64,000 nt of DNA, taken from the NCBI RefSeq assembly GCF_009497895.1, contig NZ_CP033116.1, positions 2,914,001-2,978,000 on the forward strand, written 5' to 3'. The position numbers and the translations under genes are program-made. Below are positions 1 through 9,162 of this stretch, one piece after another. The first letter of the stretch is position 1. Every line of letters begins with the position of its first letter. Source of the DNA: Halopseudomonas pelagia. GTDB lineage: Bacteria > Pseudomonadota > Gammaproteobacteria > Pseudomonadales > Pseudomonadaceae. The notes under the pieces were generated by a model. It was not told the origin of the DNA, did no database searches, and saw nothing but the letters and a program-made list of their open reading frames with translations.

Positions 1-750
1 AAAAACTTTACTGTGCAGGCCCTGACCGCGGGAATAGGCGCGCCAGTCCAGACGCCTGCGTGAATCGCCCGGCTGGTAATTGCGCAGCCCTTGAAAGTCA
101 TCCACACCCTCACCCAACGGCTGGTCGCCCTCCTCGGCACCCGCTCGGCGTCTCGGCGGTAGCGGCACACTTAACGGCTTGGGGTAGACCAGCACTTTCC
201 AATCCAGATCCACCAGGCTCCAGGCAACAAACCAGCCCAGCGGATAGCGGGTTTCTATCCTCAGGCGCCCAGGGCTGAACCAGCCCCGCTGCTGCGTGGG
301 GTGATAGAGATCCACGCGAGTGTCGCTGTCCTTGCCCACATCCAGCCTTTGCGGCTGGGTCTGCGGCCAACCGAGGGTCAGCGCCTGGTGTTCATGGCGC
401 GGAGCCAACAGGCGAATATGCAGAGGCGCAGCTTCGCCGGCGAATACCGCGTGGCTGCCGGACGCATGCAGTTCCAGGCTAGCGAGGTTGCGATAGGTGT
501 GATGCAGAGATACCCAGAACAGACTTCCCAGCAGGAAGGTCACTGCGTAAACCAGGCTGTTCTGATAGTTTATCGCGCCGATCAGCATCACGCCGAGTAA
601 AAGCAGCAGCGCCAGGCCGGCGCGGCTAGGAATGATGAAGATCTGTCGGTGATTCAGGCGCACCTGGCTCGCCGCCGGGATCCGGCGTTTGAGCCAGCGC
701 TGAAACAGGCCGGAGGCGCGACCGCCTGCTTGCACGCCGGACGGCCTCAT
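1..750 (-). CDS. DUF58 domain protein, truncated by the window edge
   Basis: This reading frame begins with ATG at 750 and stays open to base 1, so only the first 250 residues are present. Residues about 38-75 form two hydrophobic segments, as is usual for DUF58 membrane proteins. Near the edge the frame reads VDDFQGLRNYQPGD followed by RRLDWRAYSRG, which is the family signature (D-F-x-x-L-R-x-Y-x-x-G-D, then R-x-x-D-W). The start codon overlaps the stop of the upstream moxR gene in an ATGA arrangement, which implies translational coupling. DUF58 proteins usually pair with MoxR AAA+ ATPases, often next to transglutaminase-like or von Willebrand factor genes, and are thought to take part in assembly of envelope complexes. 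The exact role here is unknown. Confidence 0.9.
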   Translation of the reverse strand, partial: MRPSGVQAGGRASGLFQRWLKRRIPAASQVRLNHRQIFIIPSRAGLALLLLLGVMLIGAINYQNSLVYAVTFLLGSLFWVSLHHTYRNLASLELHASGSHAVFAGEAAPLHIRLLAPRHEHQALTLGWPQTQPQRLDVGKDSDTRVDLYHPTQQRGWFSPGRLRIETRYPLGWFVAWSLVDLDWKVLVYPKPLSVPLPPRRRAGAEEGDQPLGEGVDDFQGLRNYQPGDSRRRLDWRAYSRGQGLHSKVF

Positions 751-1667
751 CAGACCGCCTCTACCTCGTTGAGCAGCCACTGCGCCAGGCCGCCACCACC
801 GTGGCCGGCGGGATCCTCACTGGCACGCAGGCGATGGCTGACTACCGCGGGCAAGACCGCCTGCACATCTTCGGGTATCACATAATGCCGGTGTTCCAAC
901 ATCGCCCAGGCTCGCGCAGCGGCCAGCAGGCCCAAACTGGCACGCGGTGACAAACCCCAGGCGCAGACCTGGCTCTCCCGCGTGCGGTTAACCAGACGCA
1001 GGATGTAATCGATGATCGCCGGACTGGCGGTGATCTCCGGCACACCCTTCTGCAACGCCTGCAGGTTATCGCGATTAAGCACGGCCTCGATGCCATCCAG
1101 CCGGGTATTGCGGTCTTCGCCCATCAGCAGTGATTTCTCGGCGGCCGGTGACGGATAGCCCAGCGACAGGCGCATCAGGAAACGGTCCAGTTGCGACTCG
1201 GGCAACGCAAAAGTACCCGCCTGGGACACCGGGTTCTGCGTGGCAATAACAAAGAATGGATTAGGTAGCGGTCGGGTGGAGCCGTCGACGGTGACCTGGC
1301 CCTCCTCCATCGCTTCCAGCAGCGCACTCTGGCTTTTCGGTGTGGCGCGGTTGATCTCGTCCGCGAGGATCAACTCGGCAAAGATAGGACCCGGGTGAAA
1401 CACGAACTGTGCCGTGTTGCGATCGAATACCGAGGTACCCAGAATGTCGCCGGGCAGCAGATCACTGGTAAATTGAATACGCTGGTAGCTCATACCCATG
1501 ACCCGCGCCAGCGCTTGCGAGAGAGTGGTCTTGCCCATACCCGGCAAGTCCTCAATCAACAAATGCCCCCGTGCCAGAATGCAGGCTACCGCGAGCTTGA
1601 CCGCGTGATGTTTGCCCAGCAGAACCTGATCCACTGCGTCCAATGCACGATTGAGCACATCCTTCAT
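750..1667 (-). CDS. MoxR-family AAA+ ATPase
   Basis: A 305-residue AAA+ ATPase of normal MoxR length. The Walker A motif (GMGKTT) is near residues 43-48, the Walker B motif (LILADEINRA) near 99-108, and a sensor-like ATQNP follows. The C-terminal lid domain ends in the usual pattern of histidine and arginine residues (YVIPEDVQAVLPAVVSHRL). The start at 1667 is preceded by an AAGGGGA ribosome site. MoxR proteins act as chaperones that mature metal- or substrate-binding partners, often von Willebrand A proteins. The overlapping DUF58 gene downstream is the standard partner. Nothing in the sequence identifies the client protein. Confidence 0.93.
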   Translation of the reverse strand: MKDVLNRALDAVDQVLLGKHHAVKLAVACILARGHLLIEDLPGMGKTTLSQALARVMGMSYQRIQFTSDLLPGDILGTSVFDRNTAQFVFHPGPIFAELILADEINRATPKSQSALLEAMEEGQVTVDGSTRPLPNPFFVIATQNPVSQAGTFALPESQLDRFLMRLSLGYPSPAAEKSLLMGEDRNTRLDGIEAVLNRDNLQALQKGVPEITASPAIIDYILRLVNRTRESQVCAWGLSPRASLGLLAAARAWAMLEHRHYVIPEDVQAVLPAVVSHRLRASEDPAGHGGGGLAQWLLNEVEAV

Positions 1668-1821
1668 GTTTTCCCCTTGTCTGCTCTTAACAGCTTATGC
1701 AGGCATGTTAGGTTCTACGGCGCGCGCACGAAAGCGAAATGCAACGACTTGTAACAGCTTGTGGTTTTTACTCGCCGGCGCTTACGGCATCATCGATGCT
1801 TACTTTTCTGGAACCCAGCCC

Positions 1822-2712
1822 ATGCCTTTTATCGTGCCGTCTGTAAAACAGAGTCTGATTCTCGCCGCGATGGCATTCGCTCTGGTGGGTTGTTCGCCGC
1901 TGGCGCCATTGAACTTCGTGATTTCCGACAAGCATTACACCTTGCTGGCGGACCAGGCCTATGGCGACAACCAGCGTCAGAAGCTGGACGTGTACTTTCC
2001 AAAAGAGAATATCCAGAGCGCGCCGGTGGTGGTGTTCTACTACGGTGGCAGTTGGCGCGGCGGTGAACGCGGCAATTATGCCTTTGTCGGCGAGGCCCTG
2101 GCTGCGCATGGCATGATCGCGGTGGTGGTGGACTACCGCGTCTACCCGGAGATCACCTACCCGGCCTTTCTGCAGGATAGCGCCGCAGCGGTTGCCTGGG
2201 TAGAGAAAGAGCGCCAGCAGTGGCAAGACCAACCGCAGCCGCTGTTCGTGATGGGCCACAGCGCCGGCGCTTACAATGCCGCCATGCTGGCGCTGGACGA
2301 CCGCTGGCTGGTGGAGCAGGGTCTGTCGAGGGATATTCTCAACGGTTGGATCGGTCTGTCCGGCCCCTATGACTTCCTGCCGATTGTTAACCCGCAGGTA
2401 AAGCCGGTATTTCACCACCCGGACACCCCTGAAGATTCACAGCCGCTGTTTCATGCCAGCGCCAATAGCCCGTCAGCGCTGTTGCTGGCCGGGACGCCGG
2501 ACAAACTGGTCGACCCGCAGCGCAACACTTTGCAACTGGCGAACAAACTTCGCGATGACGGCGTCAGTGTAGAAACGGATACCTTCGAGTCTCTCAACCA
2601 CTACACCATACTGCTGGCGATGGCTCGGCCCTTTCAGGGTTGGGAGCCAATCGTCCAGCGCGTACAGGCGTTCACCTTCGGTCAGACCGGCACCACAGTG
2701 CCGTCTGACTGA
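1822..2712 (+). CDS. Alpha/beta hydrolase lipoprotein (esterase/BD-FAE-like)
   Basis: The likely start is ATG 1822, giving 296 residues. An in-frame extension back to 1651 is open, but it overlaps the divergent moxR start and encodes nothing recognisable. From 1822 the protein has a hydrophobic stretch and a lipobox (LVGC, Cys24), so it is probably a lipoprotein. The hydrolase core has an oxyanion-hole motif YYGGSWRGG near 73-81, a nucleophile elbow GHSAGA with Ser147, an acidic residue in GTPDKLVDP near 237, and a His in LNHYTI near 268. These match the carboxylesterase/BD-FAE group. The substrate is unknown. Its 3' end overlaps the convergent TAXI gene by 31 bp. Confidence 0.85.
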   Translation: MPFIVPSVKQSLILAAMAFALVGCSPLAPLNFVISDKHYTLLADQAYGDNQRQKLDVYFPKENIQSAPVVVFYYGGSWRGGERGNYAFVGEALAAHGMIAVVVDYRVYPEITYPAFLQDSAAAVAWVEKERQQWQDQPQPLFVMGHSAGAYNAAMLALDDRWLVEQGLSRDILNGWIGLSGPYDFLPIVNPQVKPVFHHPDTPEDSQPLFHASANSPSALLLAGTPDKLVDPQRNTLQLANKLRDDGVSVETDTFESLNHYTILLAMARPFQGWEPIVQRVQAFTFGQTGTTVPSD

Positions 2713-4178
2713 TCATCCTGCCCCTCGGGACGCATCGCCTCGAGGCGGTTGATCATGTAGCGGATATGCAGGTGCAGCTCATACAGCTCGTGGGCGTATG
2801 ACAAGGGCACGTCGACACGAGTCAGCTCGTCTTCAAGCTCATGCAGGCCCTGAATCTCCTGGTCCAGGCGGTCCTTGATCTCGCCCTTGACGATCAGATG
2901 ATCAATGCGTCGTAGTTGTTCGTACCAGCGGTACACCCGCGAACGAATGCGCCAGATATAGATCGGGCCCATGCTGCGTATCAGCGGCATCATGATCACG
3001 ATCAGCGGGATCACCAGCACGATGTAGCGGTCGACGATGGAAGCAATCCAGAAGGGCAGATAACGCTGCAGAAACGGCGTGCCACTCTCATGGTAATACT
3101 CGGCTTCGGCGCTCATATCCAGATCCATCGGCAAGGCCGCAGGATACTGACCAGGCGCGTCCAGCAGATTGCCGTCACGCAGCACTTCCTTGGCCGCGCT
3201 GAGCACCAGCGCGGTCAGGGCCGGATGGAAATGTTCGTTACCCACCAGGGTCGCGACCGGCGACAGCAGGCTGATGTCCTGATCGGGCACGTTGCGGCGG
3301 ATATTCAGCAAACCTTCGGGGATGGTCAGGTCTTCAAGGTAGGGCAAGCGTGCGGCGAAGGCGCGCGCCTGGCTCAAATGCACCAGCTCCACGTTCGGTG
3401 CGTTGATCAGCTCGCGAATCAGCGCATTGTCCGCTGGCAATACGAAGAAGGCTGCGTCCAGCTCACCGGCATAAAGCGCATCCGCCGCAGCGCGACCAGC
3501 CAGTGTTTGCCATTGCCCGTCACCTTGGGAATCCCAGCTGGCCATATCGCCCTGGACCTGGAACAGGCTTCTGACCACCGCCCAGGTGCCGCTGCCCTCA
3601 CTACCCAAGGACACGCGTCGGCCGACCAGATCAGTCAGGCGACGGATTTCGGTAACGTTGCTAGTAGTACTGGTACTAGCAGTACTATTGGCAGTATCGG
3701 CGTCGCCGTCAGTCGTTTCATCGCTGCTATTCTGGTCCTCTACAACATCGGCCTGAGCATCAGTCTGCGAGCTGGAAACCGGCTCCGCGTCAGTGCGCTG
3801 AAACAGCCACAGCGGCTCGTGATAAAGCGTTGCCAGGCCTTCCAGTTGATCGCGCTCGCGCCGGTCGACCAGTTTCTCAATGCCACTCTGAATGATACCC
3901 AGCTGCACATCCCCGGAACCGTCAGTCAACCGCTCGATGTTATCCAGCGAACCGCGGCTGGTCACCAGCTTTACCTCCAGCCCCTCTTCAGCCAGACGTT
4001 CCTTTAGCGCCAAGCCGAATTGGTGATAGCCACCGTTCTCGGTGCCGGTAGTCATGACTATCGAGCGTGGCGGCGCGGGATCAAGGAAGCGAAACAGTAC
4101 CCAGACAAACAGGGCGACCAGCGGGATTATCCATAGATTGGCGCGAACAAACAGACCGGCCTGTTTCAGAACATGCAT
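2682..4178 (-). CDS. TAXI-family solute-binding protein with membrane anchor
   Basis: A 498-residue protein of the TRAP transporter-associated extracytoplasmic immunogenic (TAXI) family. An N-terminal membrane segment (residues about 14-29) precedes the typical opening TGTENGGYHQFG, the GSLDNIERL region and SLGSEGSGTWAV. A second strongly hydrophobic segment lies near residues 385-405, followed by a basic helical tail of about 90 residues (RIRSRVYRWYEQLRRIDHL). The protein is therefore probably anchored at both ends of the binding domain, unlike soluble TAXI proteins. Residues about 134-172 form a low-complexity Ser/Thr/Asp linker. No DctQ/DctM-type membrane component is nearby. A good ribosome site, GGAGG, precedes ATG 4178. 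The ligand is unknown. Confidence 0.85.
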   Translation of the reverse strand: MHVLKQAGLFVRANLWIIPLVALFVWVLFRFLDPAPPRSIVMTTGTENGGYHQFGLALKERLAEEGLEVKLVTSRGSLDNIERLTDGSGDVQLGIIQSGIEKLVDRRERDQLEGLATLYHEPLWLFQRTDAEPVSSSQTDAQADVVEDQNSSDETTDGDADTANSTASTSTTSNVTEIRRLTDLVGRRVSLGSEGSGTWAVVRSLFQVQGDMASWDSQGDGQWQTLAGRAAADALYAGELDAAFFVLPADNALIRELINAPNVELVHLSQARAFAARLPYLEDLTIPEGLLNIRRNVPDQDISLLSPVATLVGNEHFHPALTALVLSAAKEVLRDGNLLDAPGQYPAALPMDLDMSAEAEYYHESGTPFLQRYLPFWIASIVDRYIVLVIPLIVIMMPLIRSMGPIYIWRIRSRVYRWYEQLRRIDHLIVKGEIKDRLDQEIQGLHELEDELTRVDVPLSYAHELYELHLHIRYMINRLEAMRPEGQDDQSDGTVVPV

Positions 4179-4260
4179 GCGGATCCTCCGACGTTGTAAT
4201 ACTACTTTGAGTCTAAACGGCGGAAGAGTTCATAGCTATGTAAGGACTTACACCAATTTA

Positions 4261-4322
4261 TGGGAGCGCCGGCCTCGGCGCGAAGTGCTTGCACCGCATT
4301 CGCGCCGGGGCCGGCGCTCCCA
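4261..4322. repeat. REP-like imperfect palindrome
   Basis: Two 24-base arms, 4261-4284 and 4299-4322, pair almost perfectly (TGGGAGCGCCGGCC against GGCCGGCGCTCCCA at the outer ends) around a short spacer. Size, GC content and intergenic position between two leftward genes fit Pseudomonas-type repetitive extragenic palindromes. No second copy was noticed in this window. Confidence 0.7.
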
Positions 4323-4339
4323 CATTACTGAGACAGCTC

Positions 4340-4927
4340 TTACATACCTGCAACCATGCTCAAACCGATAGCACCGATGACTGCGCCCATGACCCGGGAA
4401 ACCACCGGCAAGGAGCGCTGTTGCAGCCAGGCACCGGCCAGCAGACCCGACAGATGCAAGGCAGCAGTAGCAACGGCGAAGCCGAGCGCATAGGTCAAGG
4501 CGCTGGCAGCGAGGGGCATTTCCGCACCGTGTGCAACACCATGGAAGAGCGCAAAGATCGATACCAGGGCGGCGCTGATCAGCAGCGGAACCTGGCGCGC
4601 CCAGAGCAGGAACAAACCCAGCACTACAACAGAGGCGACAATACCCGGCTCCACCGCAGGCACGGACAGGCCAATCATGGCCAGGCCACCACCTACCAGC
4701 ATGACGCCAACAAACAGCGCCGGTAGTAACCAGCGAGCCTTGCCGCCCAGCTGTGCGCCCCACAGGCCGACGGCGACCATCGCCAGCAGATGGTCAAGAC
4801 CAAACAGCGGATGACCCAAGCCACTGAGCAGCCCGCTCACGTTCTCATGCCCCGGATGCGCGTGGGCCAGCCCCGGGATGGCGAACACGCCGACCAGTAA
4901 CATCAAACGACTTGAAAACCCGTGCAT
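4340..4927 (-). CDS. ureJ: HupE/UreJ family membrane protein
   Basis: A 195-residue protein of the HupE/UreJ family, which is linked to nickel handling beside urease or hydrogenase genes. The start is set at ATG 4927 because AAAGGAG lies just upstream; an upstream TTG in frame is less likely. A signal peptide ends near the AHAHPGHE sequence. The family histidine motif HPLFGLDHLLAM follows, then a chain of hydrophobic segments and a second motif FHGVAHGAEMP. It is the last gene of the urease operon, and its TTG/ATG region touches the ureG stop. Its location supports nickel uptake or supply for urease, but direct transport activity is inferred from family membership. Confidence 0.85.
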   Translation of the reverse strand: MHGFSSRLMLLVGVFAIPGLAHAHPGHENVSGLLSGLGHPLFGLDHLLAMVAVGLWGAQLGGKARWLLPALFVGVMLVGGGLAMIGLSVPAVEPGIVASVVVLGLFLLWARQVPLLISAALVSIFALFHGVAHGAEMPLAASALTYALGFAVATAALHLSGLLAGAWLQQRSLPVVSRVMGAVIGAIGLSMVAGM

Positions 4928-4929
4928 GC

Positions 4930-5577
4930 TCAAACTCCTTTCGCCTGTTGAGTGTTCTCGGGCAGCGGTTTGAGCATGCCCTGACGAACGATAAAGGCAA
5001 TGATGTCCTCGACACCCTTGCCGCTTTTCAGATTGGAAAACACGAACGGCCGCTCGCCGCGCATCTTCGCTGCGTCGCGGTCCATCACGCCCAGATCAGC
5101 TCCCACCAGTGGTGCCAGATCAGTCTTGTTGATGATCAGCAGATCCGAGCGGGTAATGCCCGGCCCGCCCTTGCGCGGAATCTTGTCGCCGGCGGACACG
5201 TCGATAACATAAAGAGTCAGGTCCGAGAGTTCGGGACTGAAGGTCGCCGCCAGGTTGTCGCCGCCGCTTTCGACGAAGATCAGCTCCACCGCCGGAAAGC
5301 GCTCCTGCAGTTCGGCGATCGCCGCAAGATTCATCGAAGCGTCTTCGCGGATCGCGGTATGCGGGCAGCCGCCGGTTTCCACGCCGAGAATACGGTCTGC
5401 CGGCAATGCCTCATGGCGCAGCAGAAAGTCGGCATCCTCGCGGGTGTAGATGTCGTTGGTAATTACCGCCAGATCGTAGTGCGGGTACAGGCGCTCGCAG
5501 AGTATGCGCACCAATGCGGTCTTGCCGGAGCCGACCGGGCCGCCGATGCCGACGCGCAGGGCTGGTTTGGAACTCAT
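4930..5577 (-). CDS. ureG: Urease accessory GTPase UreG
   Basis: A 215-residue SIMIBI-class GTPase. The P-loop GGPVGSGKT is at residues 12-20, and the metal-binding region [17 protein letters not shown] (Cys-Pro-His) is intact. The later motifs [17 protein letters not shown] and INKTDLAP are those of UreG. It hydrolyses GTP to drive nickel delivery to apo-urease together with UreD, UreF and UreE. It lies 39 bp after ureF in the operon, and ureJ follows directly. Length and motifs are fully typical. Confidence 0.97.
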   Translation of the reverse strand: MSSKPALRVGIGGPVGSGKTALVRILCERLYPHYDLAVITNDIYTREDADFLLRHEALPADRILGVETGGCPHTAIREDASMNLAAIAELQERFPAVELIFVESGGDNLAATFSPELSDLTLYVIDVSAGDKIPRKGGPGITRSDLLIINKTDLAPLVGADLGVMDRDAAKMRGERPFVFSNLKSGKGVEDIIAFIVRQGMLKPLPENTQQAKGV

Positions 5578-5616
5578 TGTGGTACTCCTTGTTGAAAATC
5601 GAATAAGTAAATCGGA

Positions 5617-6297
5617 TCAGGATCGAAACAATCGTGTGTATTGGTGTTCATGCCGGGCGCTGGCAAAGGCCAGCCCCGGCAGGCCCGCACCCAGCTCCTC
5701 ATCAGCCAGGCCGGCAGCCAGTTCGACGATCGGCGGCAGCGCCGGCAGCAAGCGGTCAAGCAAACGCTGGGCGTCGGTCTGGCCCAGCGGAATCAGTTTT
5801 GTCGCAGCGCCGGTCTGGTTCTCCAGCCAACTCCAGAGCACCCCGAGCGCCAGCGCGCTGGGCCCGGTACGCCAATGCTGCCCGGCCATGGCGAAGGCGC
5901 TGATCAGCGCCAGCGGCTCACCGGTTGGCCAGTCCTGCGCCGCCGGGATCAGCAGCGACTTCATCAAGCGCAGCAGCGCCCCGCCCTGCTGACTGTCTTC
6001 CAGATACAGCTCGGCGGTTTCGCGGCTGGCCAGCAACCAGTCATTCCAGGCGGCAAAACCGGTTGCATCCTGCTGCTCGAGCGCCGCGTATTGCCGCAGC
6101 AACAGCGGAATGTCCAGTCGTCCGAGCGAGCGCGAGGCCAGGGCCGTCAGCCAGCCAGCGGCGGAGTCCAGGTCGGTCACCCAGTCCTGCTCGATGGCGT
6201 ACTCCAGTCCCTGGGAATACGCATAGCCGCCAATCGGCAACGCCGGGCTGGCCAGTTGCAGCACTCTCAACAGTGCTGCATCGGCAATATCAGCCAT
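5617..6297 (-). CDS. ureF: Urease accessory protein UreF
   Basis: A 226-residue UreF using ATG 6297, which opens the characteristic sequence MADIADAALLRVLQLASPALPIGGYAYSQGLE in short form (ASPALPIGGYAYS is the family signature). A longer in-frame reading back to 6558 overlaps ureE and is not supported. Eight bases overlap the ureE end, suggesting coupled translation. UreF forms the UreD-UreF-UreG activation complex and gates GTP-dependent nickel insertion. The C-terminal QYTRLFRS tail is family-like. Confidence 0.95.
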   Translation of the reverse strand: MADIADAALLRVLQLASPALPIGGYAYSQGLEYAIEQDWVTDLDSAAGWLTALASRSLGRLDIPLLLRQYAALEQQDATGFAAWNDWLLASRETAELYLEDSQQGGALLRLMKSLLIPAAQDWPTGEPLALISAFAMAGQHWRTGPSALALGVLWSWLENQTGAATKLIPLGQTDAQRLLDRLLPALPPIVELAAGLADEELGAGLPGLAFASARHEHQYTRLFRS

Positions 6298-6793
6298 GCT
6301 CGTGGCCACCGAGGCGCAGAAAGGGTGCCGACTGTAGTGGGCCTGCTGGCGTTGCAACGCTGTGCCCGTGGCTGTGATAAGCACCGGGCTCGGGATTGAA
6401 AGGCGCAAAGATTTCTTCCACCTCCAGACCAAAGCCGCGCAGCATGCTTTCCAGTACGTGGTCACGCAGATAGCGCAACTGACCCGGCTGGATCTCCAGC
6501 GGCACATGGCGGTTGCCCATGTGATAGGCCGCACGGGACAACAGCAAGGCGTCATCACAGAACACCCGCGACAGCGACTCGGATTCGGCGTGGATTACCA
6601 CCACGCTGCCGTCGTCACCCTGTAGCCGGTCACCTTCGGCAAGTACTCGTCCGCGCGGCAGAAACAGGCCAATCTCGACGCCGCCCTGGGTCTGCGCAAG
6701 CAAGCGGCTGCGAGTGCGCAACTCATAGGTCAGCTCAAGCACATGCTGGGCTGGGCCTGGCTCATCCAGCCATTGATGGCATTCGATCATCAA
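6290..6793 (-). CDS. ureE: Urease accessory protein UreE (nickel chaperone)
   Basis: A 167-residue UreE. It has the N-terminal beta domain (LTYELRTRSRLLAQTQGGVEIG) and the central metal site region AAYHMGNRHVPLEI, which carries the conserved His of the dimer-interface nickel site. The C-terminus carries HSHGHS and a final HEHG, a modest histidine tail compared with the long one in Klebsiella. UreE delivers nickel to the UreDFG-apourease complex. It starts just after ureC and overlaps ureF by eight bases. Confidence 0.95.
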   Translation of the reverse strand: MMIECHQWLDEPGPAQHVLELTYELRTRSRLLAQTQGGVEIGLFLPRGRVLAEGDRLQGDDGSVVVIHAESESLSRVFCDDALLLSRAAYHMGNRHVPLEIQPGQLRYLRDHVLESMLRGFGLEVEEIFAPFNPEPGAYHSHGHSVATPAGPLQSAPFLRLGGHEHG

Positions 6794-6799
6794 ATACTC

Positions 6800-8500
6800 C
6801 TAAAACAGGTAATAACGCTGGGCCAGCGGCAGGGATTCGGCCGGCTCGCATAGCAGCTCGACGCCATCGGCCTTGACCACATAGGTTTGCGAATCAACGC
6901 TGATCACTGGCTGGTAATCGTTGAGTTTCATATCCGCCTTGCTGATGGTGCGCGTCTTGCTGACGGCTTCCAATCTGCGCTTCAACCCGAGTTTGCCACC
7001 AATGTCGGCATCCAGCGCAGCCTGGCTGACGAAGGTGACGCAGGTGCTGTTCATGGCGCTGCCGAAGGCGCCGAACATCGGACGGTAATGCACCGGCTGC
7101 GGCGTGGGAATGGACGCATTCGGATCACCCATGGGCGCCGCAGCAATCGAGCCGCCCTTTAGAATCAGGCTGGGTTTAGTGGCGAAGAAGGCTGGCTTCC
7201 ACAGCACCAGATCAGCCAGTTTGCCGACCTCGATCGAGCCGACCACATGAGAAATACCCATGGTGATCGCCGGATTGATGGTGTACTTGGCGATGTAGCG
7301 TTTAGCGCGGAAGTTGTCCGACCAATCGTCGTCCTCGGGTAACGGCCCACGCTGCACTTTCATCTTGTGCGCGGTTTGCCAGGTACGGGTGACCACCTCA
7401 CCGACCCGGCCCATGGCCTGGGAGTCGGACGAGATCATGCTGAAGGCGCCCAGATCGTGCAGGATGTCTTCGGCGGCAATGGTTTCGCGGCGAATGCGTG
7501 AGTCGGCAAAGGCCACGTCTTCTGCAATCGCCGGGTCCAGGTGGTGGCAGACCATCAGCATATCCAGATGCTCGTCCACGGTATTGATGGTGTAGGGCCG
7601 GGTCGGATTGGTTGACGAGGGCAGTACATTCGGCTCGCCACAGGCCTTGATGATGTCCGGTGCGTGACCGCCGCCAGCGCCCTCGGTGTGGTAGGTGTGG
7701 ATTACCCGGCCCTTGATCGCCGCCAGGGTATCTTCAACAAAACCGGACTCGTTCAAGGTGTCGGTATGGATCGCCACCTGCACATCATAGGCTTCGGCCA
7801 CACTCAGGCAGCAATCGATGGCTGCCGGTGTGGTACCCCAGTCCTCGTGCAATTTGAGACCCATCGCTCCCGCTTCCAACTGCTCCTCGAGCGCATCCGG
7901 CAGGCTGGCATTACCCTTGCCGAGAAAACCCAGATTCATCGGGAAGGATTCAGCCGACTGCAGCATCCGGGCGATATGCCAGGCGCCTGGTGTGCAGGTA
8001 GTCGCATTGGTGCCTGTCGCCGGCCCAGTGCCGCCGCCAAGCATGGTGGTAACGCCGGAGGTAAGCGCCTCTTCAATCTGCTGCGGACAGATAAAATGGA
8101 TATGCGCATCAATGCCGCCGGCAGTGAGAATCATGCCCTCCCCGGCGATGACTTCGGTACCGGGCCCGACGATGATGTCCACGCCCGGCTGAATATCCGG
8201 ATTACCGGCTTTGCCGATCTGGCTGATCATGCCGTCCTTGATCGCCACATCGGCCTTGATCACGCCCCACCAGTCCAGAATCAGGGCGTTGGTTATCAGG
8301 GTGTCCGGCGTCTCTGCGCGTACTCGCTGGCTTTGACCCATCCCGTCACGAATCACTTTGCCGCCGCCGAACTTGACCTCTTCACCGTAGCGGGTCAGGT
8401 CTTTCTCGACGCTGATCCACAGCTCGGTATCGCCCAGGCGCACGCGGTCGCCCGTGGTCGGGCCGTACATCTCGGCATAGGCTTCTCTGCTGATCTCCAT
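6800..8500 (-). CDS. ureC: Urease alpha (catalytic) subunit UreC
   Basis: A full-length 566-residue urease alpha subunit that hydrolyses urea to ammonia and carbamate. All active-site landmarks are visible: [11 protein letters not shown] (nickel-binding His pair), GLKLHEDWG with the carbamylated Lys, the His residues in [11 protein letters not shown] and [15 protein letters not shown], the flap region MVCHHLDP and the Asp in [12 protein letters not shown] good ribosome site (AAGGAG) precedes ATG 8500. It is the main structural gene of the operon, between ureB and ureE. No deviations were seen. Confidence 0.98.
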   Translation of the reverse strand: MEISREAYAEMYGPTTGDRVRLGDTELWISVEKDLTRYGEEVKFGGGKVIRDGMGQSQRVRAETPDTLITNALILDWWGVIKADVAIKDGMISQIGKAGNPDIQPGVDIIVGPGTEVIAGEGMILTAGGIDAHIHFICPQQIEEALTSGVTTMLGGGTGPATGTNATTCTPGAWHIARMLQSAESFPMNLGFLGKGNASLPDALEEQLEAGAMGLKLHEDWGTTPAAIDCCLSVAEAYDVQVAIHTDTLNESGFVEDTLAAIKGRVIHTYHTEGAGGGHAPDIIKACGEPNVLPSSTNPTRPYTINTVDEHLDMLMVCHHLDPAIAEDVAFADSRIRRETIAAEDILHDLGAFSMISSDSQAMGRVGEVVTRTWQTAHKMKVQRGPLPEDDDWSDNFRAKRYIAKYTINPAITMGISHVVGSIEVGKLADLVLWKPAFFATKPSLILKGGSIAAAPMGDPNASIPTPQPVHYRPMFGAFGSAMNSTCVTFVSQAALDADIGGKLGLKRRLEAVSKTRTISKADMKLNDYQPVISVDSQTYVVKADGVELLCEPAESLPLAQRYYLF

Positions 8501-8528
8501 CTAGCGCTCCTTATTCACTGTTCGCACT

Positions 8529-8834
8529 TCACAGGCTGCCCATAACCAGGCCGCGAAAACCGTAGACCTTGCGCTCGCCGGCCAGGGCCACCAGCTCGAT
8601 CTCGCGGCTCTGGCCGGGCTCGAAGCGTACCGCGGTGCCGGCGGCAATATTCAGGCGAAAGCCATGCGCGGCATCGCGATCGAAGTGCAAGGCGGCGTTG
8701 GTTTCAGCAAAATGGTAATGCGAGCCGACCTGGATCGGCCGGTCGCCACTGTTGGCCACACTGATAGTGATAGTTTCGCGCCCCTCGTTGAGCGTCAGGC
8801 TACCGGGGCGGGTCTGGATTTCTCCGGGAATCAT
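8529..8834 (-). CDS. ureB: Urease beta subunit UreB
   Basis: A 101-residue small structural subunit of urease, separate from ureA and not fused to it. It opens with MIPGEIQT and contains the family sequences [21 protein letters not shown] and [15 protein letters not shown]. It assembles with UreA and UreC into the (ABC)3 enzyme. The spacing of 12 bp to ureA and 28 bp to ureC fits one transcript. Confidence 0.97.
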   Translation of the reverse strand: MIPGEIQTRPGSLTLNEGRETITISVANSGDRPIQVGSHYHFAETNAALHFDRDAAHGFRLNIAAGTAVRFEPGQSREIELVALAGERKVYGFRGLVMGSL

Positions 8835-8846
8835 GGTCAGCTCCTC

Positions 8847-9149
8847 TCAGGGAATCGGGTTGTGAACGGTGACCAGCTTGGTACCGTCCGGGAAAGTCGC
8901 TTCCACCTGCACTTCGGCGACCATTTCCGGTACGCCTGGCATTACCTGTTCACGGGTCAGCAGCGTGCGGCCATAGCTCATCATTTCCGCCACGCTGCGG
9001 CCGTCACGGGCGCCCTCCATGATCGCGGCACTGATATAGGCCACGGCTTCCGGGTAGTTGAGGATCACGCCTCGAGCCAGCCGCCGCTCGGCCACCAGTG
9101 CTGCGGTAAACAGCAGCAGCTTGTCTTTTTCGCGGGGAGTCAACTCCAT
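8847..9149 (-). CDS. ureA: Urease gamma subunit UreA
   Basis: A 100-residue gamma subunit of urease. The sequence [17 protein letters not shown] at the start and the regions [11 protein letters not shown] and [24 protein letters not shown] are diagnostic (the last is split here only by length). It follows ureD and precedes ureB in the leftward operon with short gaps. No unusual features were found. Confidence 0.97.
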   Translation of the reverse strand: MELTPREKDKLLLFTAALVAERRLARGVILNYPEAVAYISAAIMEGARDGRSVAEMMSYGRTLLTREQVMPGVPEMVAEVQVEATFPDGTKLVTVHNPIP

Positions 9150-9162
9150 GCAAACACTCCTG

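Noticed and set aside
1651..1821. N-terminal extension of the lipoprotein hydrolase
   Set aside because: It overlaps the divergent moxR start, has no coding character, and would bury the lipoprotein signal peptide.
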